Assembly (NCBI GenBank): GCA_937146725.1
Contig: CAKZRU010000050.1
Span: forward strand, 1 to 33,962
From: an uncultured Myxococcales bacterium
GTDB taxonomy: Bacteria > Myxococcota_A > Bradymonadia > UBA7976 > VGTA01
DNA length: 33,962 nucleotides
Direction: 5' to 3'
Made by a program: the position numbers and the translations under genes. Shown piece after piece: positions 25,748-33,528 of this stretch (the first letter of the stretch is position 1; each line of letters begins with the position of its first letter). A model generated the notes under the pieces. It worked only from the letters and a program-made list of their open reading frames with translations. It was not told the DNA's origin and searched no databases.

Positions 25748-28009
25748 ATGAGCTCACATCGTAGTCAAAAACTCATGTTATGCTTGAGGCTGATGATTGC
25801 TGTTTTATGTACCTATTTAGGTACCACTCTATCTGCCTGTGATGACAGTATACCACAGCGCTTACCCTCAGTGAGACAGTGTGCCATCAGTATTCGCTAT
25901 CAAGCTCAACATATACCCAGTCAAATCTTAGTTCATGCAGGGGACCAAAGTGCTCCACTGAGCTTACTTGATCCACAGATAGACCCAGCCGGTCTTTGGG
26001 GCGCTGACCTGTGGCTCAAAAGTGGCTGGCAATCTTATTACCTTGAAGTTGATGGAAGACGCTTACTTGACCCTAAGCAGGCTCTCAGTATTAAAACAGG
26101 CGCACTAGAAGAATCACTTGTCTTTGTGCCCAACTGCCAACAAGGCCGTTGGTTTATGGTGAGCAAGCAAGGCCAAGGAAAAGCTCAAACCTTTAATCTA
26201 GCCTTTGAACGAGGCTTATCCAAAGCCCTACAAGCTCTAGCTGAACAAGGAGAGCAAGTGATGGGTGTGCCCTTAGATAAAAGCTCAGTTAAAGTACAGA
26301 TCGATGATCAAGATTATCCAAGTCAGCTTGAGGGCGAGTTGCTCAGTTTTAATACTCAAAACTTAGAGTTTGGTAAGCATTGGCTTCGTATCAGCGCCTT
26401 TGATCAAGAAGCACAGGAAGCCGAAGTCTTTCATGCACCTTTTTGGGTAGAGCCTCAAAAGCACCGATGGACTCAAGGTTTAATGTATCAAATCGTTTTA
26501 GACCGTCTTTCTCCTCCTATGCCTGTCGATCACCAATCGCCAAGCATTGCCGAGCGCTGGGGTGGGCAGATCGACCAAGTCACCGAACTTTTGGAAAGCG
26601 GTTATTTAGAACGCTTGGGGGTGAAAACCCTTTGGCTGTCTCCACTTGCTCCAAATCCAACCGGGCTTTGGGAAGGTGTGGAAGGCGGTGCCAAAAGATA
26701 TAGCTCTTATCATGGTTATTGGGCAAGTGAGGCGCGTAAACTTGGACCCGAATGGGGAAGTGAGCAAGCCTTAAAGGATCTGGTTAAACTCGCTCATCAA
26801 AAAGGCATGAGAATAATCGTAGATGTGGCACTCAATCATGTGCATGAATCACATCCCTATGTTCAAGAACATCCGGATTGGTTTTATCCTCCTGGTTGCC
26901 TGTGTGGTCGTCCGGGCTGTGATTGGGGCCGTTATATAGAAAGTTGTCGCTTTACTGAATATTTACCGGATATACGTTGGGAAGGCCGAGAAGCCATGCA
27001 ACAACAAGTTGCTGATGCTTTATGGTGGATCGAAAACTATGATTTAGATGGACTCAGAGTTGATGCAGTGCCTATGATGCCCCGCCGAGTGACTCGCTTG
27101 TTGAGCACCGAGTCCCAGCGTCGCTTTGAAGGCTTGGGGAGTCGTCACTTACTGATTGGGGAAACCTTTACCGGTCCACAAGAATGGTCAAGAATCGCTT
27201 GGTATTTAGGGCCCAAAGGCTTAGACGGCCAGTTTAATTTTCCTTTTATGTGGGGCTTAAGAGAGACGATCGCTTGGGAAAGTACCCCCATGTGGTCTTT
27301 GGTAGAATTATGGAAAAGTGGTGAAAGCTATTGGTCCAACTCAGCAAGCTTAATGGGCTCGTTTATCGGTAACCATGATGTGACTCGTTTTTTCAGTGAA
27401 GCTGCCCAACACAACTTGAGTGATCCATGGAACTTGCCACCGGAACAAAGCGAAGAAGAAAGCGCCTTAGGTCGCTTATGGATTGCCACAGCACTAAGCT
27501 TTACCCTACCCGGTATTCCGGTTTTATATTATGGCGATGAAGTTGGCTTGGCAGGCGCCAATGACCCCGATAACCGCCGTCCATTTTGGCCGCTTAGCCT
27601 AGATGCGCCCAATCAACTGAGTACAATTCGCCAACAGCATTTCGAAAAAGTCGCTCAATTAGGAAGAATTAGAGCCTGTTATCCGGCCTTTAGCACCGAA
27701 GAATCTCAGGTAATATTCTTGGCTAATGATGAAGAAAGTCTCAGCTTTATTCGTGGTGGAACCGGTCAAGAAATGATCATAATCGTTCAACGTCAAGCCT
27801 CTGCTTCTCGCGTTTTACAACTTCCTTCTCAGCTTACTCAAGCCGAAAAAACTTGGGTTAACCTTCTCACTGACGAACAAATCACCTTACGCCTAGATAA
27901 TGACCCACAAACTCAGCAAAAAAAAGCGTATTTGCTCATACCAGAAGTAGATCGTTATAGTGTACAGGTTCTGATCAGGCAGTCACAGCAACAGCAATGT
28001 TTACGCTAA
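25748..28009 (+). CDS. GH13 alpha-amylase-family lipoprotein with N-terminal beta domain
   Basis: A GTG at 25742 is possible, but the ATG at 25748 is eight bases from AGGTG and is preferred (753 residues). A clean lipobox LSAC is followed by two beta-rich segments (about 40-230) including a starch-binding/CBM48-like stretch (LWGADLWLKSGWQSYYLEVDG). The catalytic barrel starts at GLMYQIVLDRLSPP. GH13 regions: DVALNH (359-364), GLRVDAVPM with Asp439, IGETF with Glu472, and FIGNHD with His543 and Asp544. A Cys-rich loop after region I (PGCLCGRPGCDWGRYIESC) probably forms disulfides or a metal site. The order resembles neopullulanase/cyclodextrinase-type enzymes, so branched or cyclic dextrins are possible substrates. 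It begins 11 bases after the first amylase. Confidence 0.92.
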   Translation: MSSHRSQKLMLCLRLMIAVLCTYLGTTLSACDDSIPQRLPSVRQCAISIRYQAQHIPSQILVHAGDQSAPLSLLDPQIDPAGLWGADLWLKSGWQSYYLEVDGRRLLDPKQALSIKTGALEESLVFVPNCQQGRWFMVSKQGQGKAQTFNLAFERGLSKALQALAEQGEQVMGVPLDKSSVKVQIDDQDYPSQLEGELLSFNTQNLEFGKHWLRISAFDQEAQEAEVFHAPFWVEPQKHRWTQGLMYQIVLDRLSPPMPVDHQSPSIAERWGGQIDQVTELLESGYLERLGVKTLWLSPLAPNPTGLWEGVEGGAKRYSSYHGYWASEARKLGPEWGSEQALKDLVKLAHQKGMRIIVDVALNHVHESHPYVQEHPDWFYPPGCLCGRPGCDWGRYIESCRFTEYLPDIRWEGREAMQQQVADALWWIENYDLDGLRVDAVPMMPRRVTRLLSTESQRRFEGLGSRHLLIGETFTGPQEWSRIAWYLGPKGLDGQFNFPFMWGLRETIAWESTPMWSLVELWKSGESYWSNSASLMGSFIGNHDVTRFFSEAAQHNLSDPWNLPPEQSEEESALGRLWIATALSFTLPGIPVLYYGDEVGLAGANDPDNRRPFWPLSLDAPNQLSTIRQQHFEKVAQLGRIRACYPAFSTEESQVIFLANDEESLSFIRGGTGQEMIIIVQRQASASRVLQLPSQLTQAEKTWVNLLTDEQITLRLDNDPQTQQKKAYLLIPEVDRYSVQVLIRQSQQQQCLR

Positions 28010-28042
28010 ACTCTTTTACTTTTATTGCCTTGGCGATTCACT

Positions 28043-28062
28043 TATAACAAGAGCTCGTTATA
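28043..28062 (+). promoter_or_regulatory. 20-bp imperfect palindrome in yaiI leader
   Basis: TATAAC and GTTATA form a perfect 6-bp inverted repeat around AAGAGCTC, in which two further pairs match. It lies 28-47 bases before the GTG start. It could be an operator or an mRNA hairpin; the AT-rich arms and missing T-tract argue against a terminator. Confidence 0.3.
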
Positions 28063-28089
28063 TCCCATGCCTACTCCAAAGGAGGATGA

Positions 28090-28632
28090 GTGGCCTACGG
28101 TAAAAAAAAGATCAAGCGACAACGTCCACTGCCTAGCCAGCCGGCGCCCTTTCGTATTTATGTTGATGCCGATGCCTGTCCGGTTAAACCCGAGATTTAT
28201 CGGGTAGCCATTCGCTGTGCCGCCACTGTATATTTAGTCAGTAATCAGTTTATGCGAGTCCCGGAACAGCTTGGTTTAAGTGTTAAGGTCATCACTGTAG
28301 ATTCAGGGGAAAATATTGCCGATATATGGATTGCCGAGCATATTCGCCCTCATGATATTTGTGTTACATCCGATCTACCCTTGGCCGCTAAATGTGTAGA
28401 TGCCCAAGCATATGTCCTCTCTCCAAGAGGTCGAGAATGGAACCAAGACACAGTGAGTGCAGCCTTGGCTAAACGTGATCTTATGACCTCGCTACGCGAA
28501 CAAGACTGGGGCGGTACAGAACTACCCACCGGTGGTCCGCCTCCCATGAATGATCGAGCCCGAAGTCAGTTTCTGAACACCTTAGACCGACTGATCACCA
28601 AGGCTAAAAAAGCCCACCAAGCCCAAAGTTAA
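28090..28632 (+). CDS. yaiI: YaiI/YqxD family (UPF0178, DUF188) protein
   Basis: This 180-residue protein starts at a GTG, fixed by a full AAAGGAGG (28078-28085) four bases upstream; no in-frame ATG fits. IYVDADACPVKPEIYRVA is the family signature, followed by VTSDLPLAAKCV, VLSPRGREW, ALAKRDLMTSLRE and GPPPMNDRARSQFLNTLDRLI, all in family order. A basic N-terminal extension of about 20 residues precedes the core. The fold is PIN-like and a nuclease role is often suggested, but no function is established. It follows the second amylase by 80 bases and probably has its own expression signals. Confidence 0.93.
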   Translation: MAYGKKKIKRQRPLPSQPAPFRIYVDADACPVKPEIYRVAIRCAATVYLVSNQFMRVPEQLGLSVKVITVDSGENIADIWIAEHIRPHDICVTSDLPLAAKCVDAQAYVLSPRGREWNQDTVSAALAKRDLMTSLREQDWGGTELPTGGPPPMNDRARSQFLNTLDRLITKAKKAHQAQS

Positions 28633-28651
28633 GGTTGAGTTGAATAGTGCT

Positions 28652-28693
28652 ACAACTTAATTAAGCCGAACTAAAACTTAATTAAGTAGAGCT
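28652..28693 (-). repeat. 21-bp tandem duplication over the flagellin stop codon
   Basis: Two 21-base units (28652-28672 and 28673-28693) agree at 17 positions and share AACTTAATTAAG, which contains the palindrome CTTAATTAAG. On the minus strand both units read LN-stop in the same frame, so the second copy repeats the flagellin end downstream of the real stop. Confidence 0.75.
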
Positions 28694-30390
28694 AAAGCAA
28701 GTCTGGGCTGTACATTGGCTTGAGCCAACATAGAAGTTGACGCTTGTTGTACGATTTGAGCCTTTGACAAAGAAAGTGTTTCAGACGCAAAATCAGCATC
28801 GACAATGCGAGAGCGACTCGCAGAAGTATTTTCGACATTGACTTGTAAAGAGTTGATTGTGCTAGTTAAGCGATTTTGCATCGCACCTAAGTCTGCACGC
28901 ATATCAGACACATAGTTAAGTGCATCATCCAAACCGGACAAAGCAAAGTCTACCTTAGAGTGGCTGGTTAAATCGATGTTTCTTAGACCCATCGCATCAA
29001 CATTGAAAGAGCCTACATACATACCTAAGTTGTCTTCAGCACCGGCACCGATGTGGAAGTCAATCTTTTGGCCACCCTTTTTGTCCTCTGTTGAGTAGCT
29101 TTCGTTAGCGACAACAGCTCGGGCATCAAGGGTTGTACCTCCTGCAAAGAAACTACCAGCGATTGATCCGGTATCTCCGGTCGCTACAGAGTGATTCTTA
29201 AGGTCTGCAGCAAAAACATCACCATTGCCGATGGTTTGAAAATGTGTTTCAAAACCGGCTAAACCTGCATGAGTTGTGTGGTTACCAATCGCTGCACTTA
29301 GGCTACTGCCTCCCGCCATATCAGCAAGGATATCCTTGAGGCCTTCACCACCTGCATTGATCACTTCTTGGTGCAGGTAAGCAACAGCAACATAAGCTTC
29401 TTCATAGTCGATTGTACCGTTATCAAAGGCATTAGCTAAAGCAAGGCCACCACTTTGATAGTTTACTGCGTTAAGACCTGACATTCTGGTGTCGGCAGCA
29501 CCGACGAGAAACTCTGCAACACCTTCGTTAAACCAACGCTCGGTCGTTTGAATCACGCCACTTGCAATTTGGGCCACATGAACCATCTCGTGCGCGATAA
29601 TACGATCACTATACATATTGCCTAAGGCACCACCATCAGGCGCATTCACATCATCAAAGTCATTTAAGTCGATGTGTAGACGAATTGGGTCTCCTGAACT
29701 GACGAAAGCTAAAACGCCCGATGGAGCATCACCACCATCAACAAAGTCAACAGATACGTCTTGACCACTACCAAACAAGCCTAGATGTTCTTCGATCATC
29801 CGCTCTGACTCTTGCATCCAACCACCCTTAAGACCGGCTAATGCAAACTCTCGGCGTTCTTCTGCATCCGCTAATCCTAGTCCTGAAAGATCTTCATTTT
29901 CTTGGTAAGTGACCTTATAGCCATTCAGCTCACCACCGTTAGCATAGCTTTGCTCTAAAGAAACGGTTTGGTGCTGACTAAAGACTTTTTTGTTATTAAA
30001 ATTAGTGGTTTCATTAATGCGGTCTAACTCAGCCATGAGTTGAGTTACCTCACCCTGAATGGCTTCTCTATCCTGTGCATTTAGAGTTTCATTGCCTGCT
30101 TGCACAGTGAGTTCACGCATACGCTGAAGAATATTAGTGGTCTCATTCAAAGCCCCTTCAGCGGTTTGTAAATATGAAATAGAATCATTGGCATTTCGTG
30201 TGGCCTGCTGTGTACCTTTGACTTGTGCAGTCATTCTTGTACTAATGGATAGGCCGGCTGCATCATCTTTAGCACCATTTACTCTAAGGCCACTAGATAG
30301 TCTTTCAAAACCTGTTGAGATTGCTCTTTGGTTCTGTCTAAGAGAGCTAAAAGTATTAAGAGCTGCGCTATTACTATTTACAGAAAACAT
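28678..30390 (-). CDS. fliC: Flagellin with inserted zinc metallopeptidase domain (flagellinolysin type)
   Basis: This is a 570-residue protein, about twice a minimal flagellin. Residues 1-140 are a normal N-terminal D0/D1 (LSSGLRVNGAKDDAAGLSIS; LQRMRELTVQAGNET), and about 480-570 are the C-terminal D1/D0 (SRIVDADFASETLSLSKAQI; ending LALALLN). The central variable region holds a metallopeptidase-like domain: HEMVH at 267-271 gives two zinc ligands and the catalytic Glu268, and WFNEG gives the likely third ligand Glu289, a gluzincin/peptidase-MA pattern. This matches the known flagellinolysins, in which the protease is displayed along the filament. AAAGG precedes the ATG. There is no secretion signal, as expected for flagellar export. 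No other flagellar gene is in the window. Confidence 0.93.
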   Translation of the reverse strand: MFSVNSNSAALNTFSSLRQNQRAISTGFERLSSGLRVNGAKDDAAGLSISTRMTAQVKGTQQATRNANDSISYLQTAEGALNETTNILQRMRELTVQAGNETLNAQDREAIQGEVTQLMAELDRINETTNFNNKKVFSQHQTVSLEQSYANGGELNGYKVTYQENEDLSGLGLADAEERREFALAGLKGGWMQESERMIEEHLGLFGSGQDVSVDFVDGGDAPSGVLAFVSSGDPIRLHIDLNDFDDVNAPDGGALGNMYSDRIIAHEMVHVAQIASGVIQTTERWFNEGVAEFLVGAADTRMSGLNAVNYQSGGLALANAFDNGTIDYEEAYVAVAYLHQEVINAGGEGLKDILADMAGGSSLSAAIGNHTTHAGLAGFETHFQTIGNGDVFAADLKNHSVATGDTGSIAGSFFAGGTTLDARAVVANESYSTEDKKGGQKIDFHIGAGAEDNLGMYVGSFNVDAMGLRNIDLTSHSKVDFALSGLDDALNYVSDMRADLGAMQNRLTSTINSLQVNVENTSASRSRIVDADFASETLSLSKAQIVQQASTSMLAQANVQPRLALALLN

Positions 30391-30423
30391 AATTATGCCT
30401 TTGTTTGAAACTATACATCGTCA

Positions 30424-30452
30424 AACATATCTCAATTAAGGTCATATTTCAA
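30424..30452 (-). promoter_or_regulatory. Candidate sigma70-type promoter of the flagellin gene
   Basis: On the minus strand, TTGAAA (30447-30452; 5 of 6), a 17-base spacer and TATGTT (30424-30429; 4 of 6) lie 34 bases upstream of the ATG at 30390. No sigma28 or sigma54 flagellar promoter pattern was seen in this 105-base divergent interval. Confidence 0.4.
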
Positions 30453-30495
30453 TAGGTTTAAGCCCTAATATTAAACAACTAAATGAGGAAAATTA

Positions 30496-31506
30496 ATGGT
30501 CTATAAAAAACCACAAGTCCCTTCAGTTCACTATTCTGACTTTCAAAGCTCTATGCCGAACTTGGCCGGTAAAACTTTTGCAATCACTGGTACGACTTCG
30601 GGCACAGGAAAAGTGGCTGCTCAAGCTTTAGCAAGCAAAGGAGCAAGACTCATTTTACTCAATCGATCTTCAGAGCGTTCAGAAAAGGGACTCATAGAGC
30701 TTAAACAGGCTTATCCCTCTGCTGATATTGAGCAAGTTGATTGTGATTTACAGAGCTTTACAGCTGTCCGCCAAGCGATTCGTCAAGTCAAACACCTGTG
30801 CCCCAATGGCTTGTATGCCCTCATAAATAATGCCGGGATTATGGCCATGCCTGATCAAGCCACAGAGGATGGTTTTGACATTCAAATGCAAACCAATCAT
30901 CTGTCTCATTTTTTATTAAGCTGTGAGCTTTTTCCACTGCTCAAGCAGGCGGCTGAAGTACATGGTGAAGCTCGGCTTATCAACCATTCAAGCATAGCTC
31001 GTTTAGCGGTTAAAAAACTAGAAACATCATATCTTGAAAAGCGTGGTGGTCAACTTGGTGGTAATGGTGCCAGTATGCTTTTTTCCGGTGCCCGATGGGT
31101 TCGTTATGGCCAAACAAAATTAGCAAATGCTGTTTTTACTGCCGCTCTGCATCAAAAATTGCAGCAAGCTCAATCCAAGGTCAAAGCTTTGGTCGCTCAT
31201 CCAGGTTTTGCCAATACAGAACTTCAGGTAACAACCAACAAAAATGGTGGAATGTCAAGTTGGAGCTCGCTAGGCGCCAAATGGATTTCACAAAGCGCCG
31301 AAGACGGTGCTTTAGGCTTGCTAAGTTGTGCTGTATTACCCGAGGCTCAATCCGGTGAGTTTTATGGACCGGGCAAGGGCATATTCGCCACCAAGGGCAA
31401 GGCGATTGGGTTTTCTTTACAAAAGCAATGTACTCGACAAGACAGCATCGATCTTTTGTGGTCCAAAAGCTGTGAAGCTATTGAACAAGAGTTTGTGATT
31501 GATTAA
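30496..31506 (+). CDS. SDR oxidoreductase, retinol-dehydrogenase/WWOX-like group
   Basis: At 336 residues it is longer than a classical SDR, owing to an N-terminal extension of about 25 residues and a C-terminal one. Motifs: TGTTSGTG (31-38), NNAG (111-114), Ser165/166 (NHSS) and YGQTK with Tyr204 and Lys208. LLNRSSERSEKG after the second strand suggests NADP(H). HPGFANTEL and FYGPGKG fit the retinol-dehydrogenase/WW-domain-oxidoreductase-like branch, which acts on varied lipophilic alcohols or ketones; the actual substrate is unknown. GAGGA precedes the ATG by six bases. It diverges from the flagellin gene and has no same-strand partner. Confidence 0.9.
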   Translation: MVYKKPQVPSVHYSDFQSSMPNLAGKTFAITGTTSGTGKVAAQALASKGARLILLNRSSERSEKGLIELKQAYPSADIEQVDCDLQSFTAVRQAIRQVKHLCPNGLYALINNAGIMAMPDQATEDGFDIQMQTNHLSHFLLSCELFPLLKQAAEVHGEARLINHSSIARLAVKKLETSYLEKRGGQLGGNGASMLFSGARWVRYGQTKLANAVFTAALHQKLQQAQSKVKALVAHPGFANTELQVTTNKNGGMSSWSSLGAKWISQSAEDGALGLLSCAVLPEAQSGEFYGPGKGIFATKGKAIGFSLQKQCTRQDSIDLLWSKSCEAIEQEFVID

Positions 31507-31549
31507 AGCTTGATCAGTTTATCGCGTGATCTGTAATAGCAGTGCTTGC

Positions 31550-33496
31550 TTATGGACGAGCAGTAATCAAACCATCGAGTAGATAACCTCGTCCTTCAGC
31601 GGCACTGACTTGTGCATCACTCAACATAAAGCCATTGATTAAATCCAAGGGAAAGCTAACTCGGTTTGCTAGAATAACCGGTAATTCTGATTGGCTCAAT
31701 GGAATCAGTACTGTTGGAATCCCAATCGCGAGTAAGGGGTCAACTGTGGTGGGATAAACAATAGTTGGATAGACCTCGGGCATCATGAGCTCGGGCACAA
31801 GGCTTTCTCCCTGCACTCGCATGCCTAGTTGACCACGAATGGAAGCGATGACCTTGATCAGGGTTTGATCAATACCGGCCCCACGAGGTGTTACACTCAT
31901 TTCTACATCACCAATGGTAATCCAAGGTGTTTGCCCATGAATATTTTCGTGAATCAGTGGCGGTAAACCACTGGTTAAATGAATATCAACTTCTCCGGTC
32001 CCAGGAATTAACTGTTCCATCACATCAGCACTTAAGCCGAGTTGATCTCCGGGCAAGACAAAGTCCAAACCACCCGCTTGCCATACGGCATGTAAAATCC
32101 CATTCATTGCTTCTAGGGCAAACCCACCTTTGGCTCTTTGCTCATCAGTGGTGACCATAGGCGCTGGTGTATCACTAAACCAACGAGTGTCTAAGACCGG
32201 ATGTAAAAGCTGACTAGGGGTAGCGAGCATATCATACCAAAAGGTCAGACCGGCTTGATTGACTTCAGCAACCATGACCTGGCCATCCAACTGTACCTTT
32301 TGATCATCGATCGCAATCTCTGCGTTAATTCGAGCATCTTCATCAATAATTTCATAAAGTAAGCGTGGCACTTGACTGGCAAGTAAATCCTCAAAGGTAG
32401 ATTCCATCACACTGGTCATCATGGCATCGACCGGCATTCCAAAAAACTGTGAAGCTTGATAAAAAGGATCCGCAAAATCATAAACCACATTTCGGCTTTG
32501 AACTTGAGTACCCAACACCGAAATCAAACGTCTTTCACGGGTCCATTCAATGCCAATTAGCATGTCAACCATCATGGCTTCCGCATACATCCTGCCCTGC
32601 CCCGAATAGCCAATTTCAGAAACCACTGCCGTTCCATCCCAATCCATTTCAAAATCTGTCATCATAAACGACACAACAAGCCCATTATCTTGAGGTGTTA
32701 CATAGGCATCGATGTCACTAAAGTTTGGATTATAGGCGTTTACAAAAATCCCCATCGCTGTGTAGCAAAAACCAAAGCAAAAAGTTTGATCTTCACTGAG
32801 AACCGGATTTACAATCACCTCATTAAAGTCAGCCGGCTCAATAAACTCATCAATGCGACTAGCGATTTCATTCAGTGTCGGAGTTGTAATGGTAAACTCT
32901 AGACCATTCCAAGTGGGATAATCCTCGGGAAGATGCAGGCCGGAAACCACCGTTCTATAATCAGCGGTCAGCTTACGACCTTCAACAAAGGCTTCGCTTG
33001 CAATAATATTTGGGCCATGTGCCAAAGGTATTTCTTGGCTAAAGAGTTTTTCAAGATCAAAGAGCGTTGCTAAGGTCTGTATCTCTAAGTTTTCGATATC
33101 ATTGCGCTCATCTTCAAGATAGCCGGTCACTGTCCAAGATTCATCTGCTGTAAAATGTGCTCTAGGTGGGTCTTCAACAATGACTCTTGGTAAATTGATC
33201 GGCTCACTGGGTGTGGGAATACCGGCCATGCTTTCACCGGCCATATTTTCACCGGCCATACTTTCACCGGCCATACTTTCACCGGCCATACTTTCACCGG
33301 CCATACTCTCGCCGGCTTGCTCAATCCCTGATAAAGGGACTTCCATATCATTGGTCGCATTTACGGACTGCCAATAAAGCTGCGGAGGAATTGTCGCGGC
33401 ATCTTCACATCCCCAAAATATGCTTAACAGCAATATAAGAAGCCAACTTTGTTTATGTTTTTTGTAGATTCTGTTTATGTTTTGATCACTCATCAT
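31550..33496 (-). CDS. Surface lipoprotein with ESMAG linker, Ig-like domain and BPI/TULIP-like domain
   Basis: This is a 648-residue protein. ATG-ATG at 33496 follows AAGGGG. The signal ends FWGC, followed by an acidic segment and six GESMA-type pentapeptides. A small beta domain follows (about 108-170; SWTVTGYLEDERNDIENLEI, then LAHGPNIIASEAFVEGRKL), similar to bacterial Ig-like adhesion modules. The rest (about 190-600) resembles the two-lobed BPI/LBP/TULIP fold: long amphipathic strands, GGFALEAMNGILHAVWQAGG, and VDIHLTSGLPPLI followed by WITIGDVEMSV. TULIP proteins hold lipids in a hydrophobic groove, so lipid binding or transfer at the outer membrane is possible. The TULIP call rests on pattern memory, not a search. 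It lies 32 bases downstream of the Cys-rich gene, probably in the same operon. Confidence 0.65.
   Translation of the reverse strand: MMSDQNINRIYKKHKQSWLLILLLSIFWGCEDAATIPPQLYWQSVNATNDMEVPLSGIEQAGESMAGESMAGESMAGESMAGENMAGESMAGIPTPSEPINLPRVIVEDPPRAHFTADESWTVTGYLEDERNDIENLEIQTLATLFDLEKLFSQEIPLAHGPNIIASEAFVEGRKLTADYRTVVSGLHLPEDYPTWNGLEFTITTPTLNEIASRIDEFIEPADFNEVIVNPVLSEDQTFCFGFCYTAMGIFVNAYNPNFSDIDAYVTPQDNGLVVSFMMTDFEMDWDGTAVVSEIGYSGQGRMYAEAMMVDMLIGIEWTRERRLISVLGTQVQSRNVVYDFADPFYQASQFFGMPVDAMMTSVMESTFEDLLASQVPRLLYEIIDEDARINAEIAIDDQKVQLDGQVMVAEVNQAGLTFWYDMLATPSQLLHPVLDTRWFSDTPAPMVTTDEQRAKGGFALEAMNGILHAVWQAGGLDFVLPGDQLGLSADVMEQLIPGTGEVDIHLTSGLPPLIHENIHGQTPWITIGDVEMSVTPRGAGIDQTLIKVIASIRGQLGMRVQGESLVPELMMPEVYPTIVYPTTVDPLLAIGIPTVLIPLSQSELPVILANRVSFPLDLINGFMLSDAQVSAAEGRGYLLDGLITARP
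33224..33313 (-). repeat. 15-bp tandem repeat, 6 copies (GESMA)
   Basis: Six 15-base units encode Gly-Glu-Ser-Met-Ala, one with Asn for Ser. Units are nearly identical, with one gag for gaa. The array starts about 30 residues after the lipid-attachment Cys and matches the length and frame of the TEMAG array at 89-268. Confidence 0.95.
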
Positions 33497-33528
33497 TGAC
33501 TACCCCTTATCATTAAAACTAAGTTTGC

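Noticed and set aside
30391..30495. Sigma28 or sigma54 flagellar promoter
   Set aside because: Neither a TAAA/GCCGATAA nor a TGGCAC/TTGCA pattern is present on the flagellin strand; a sigma70-like pair fits better.
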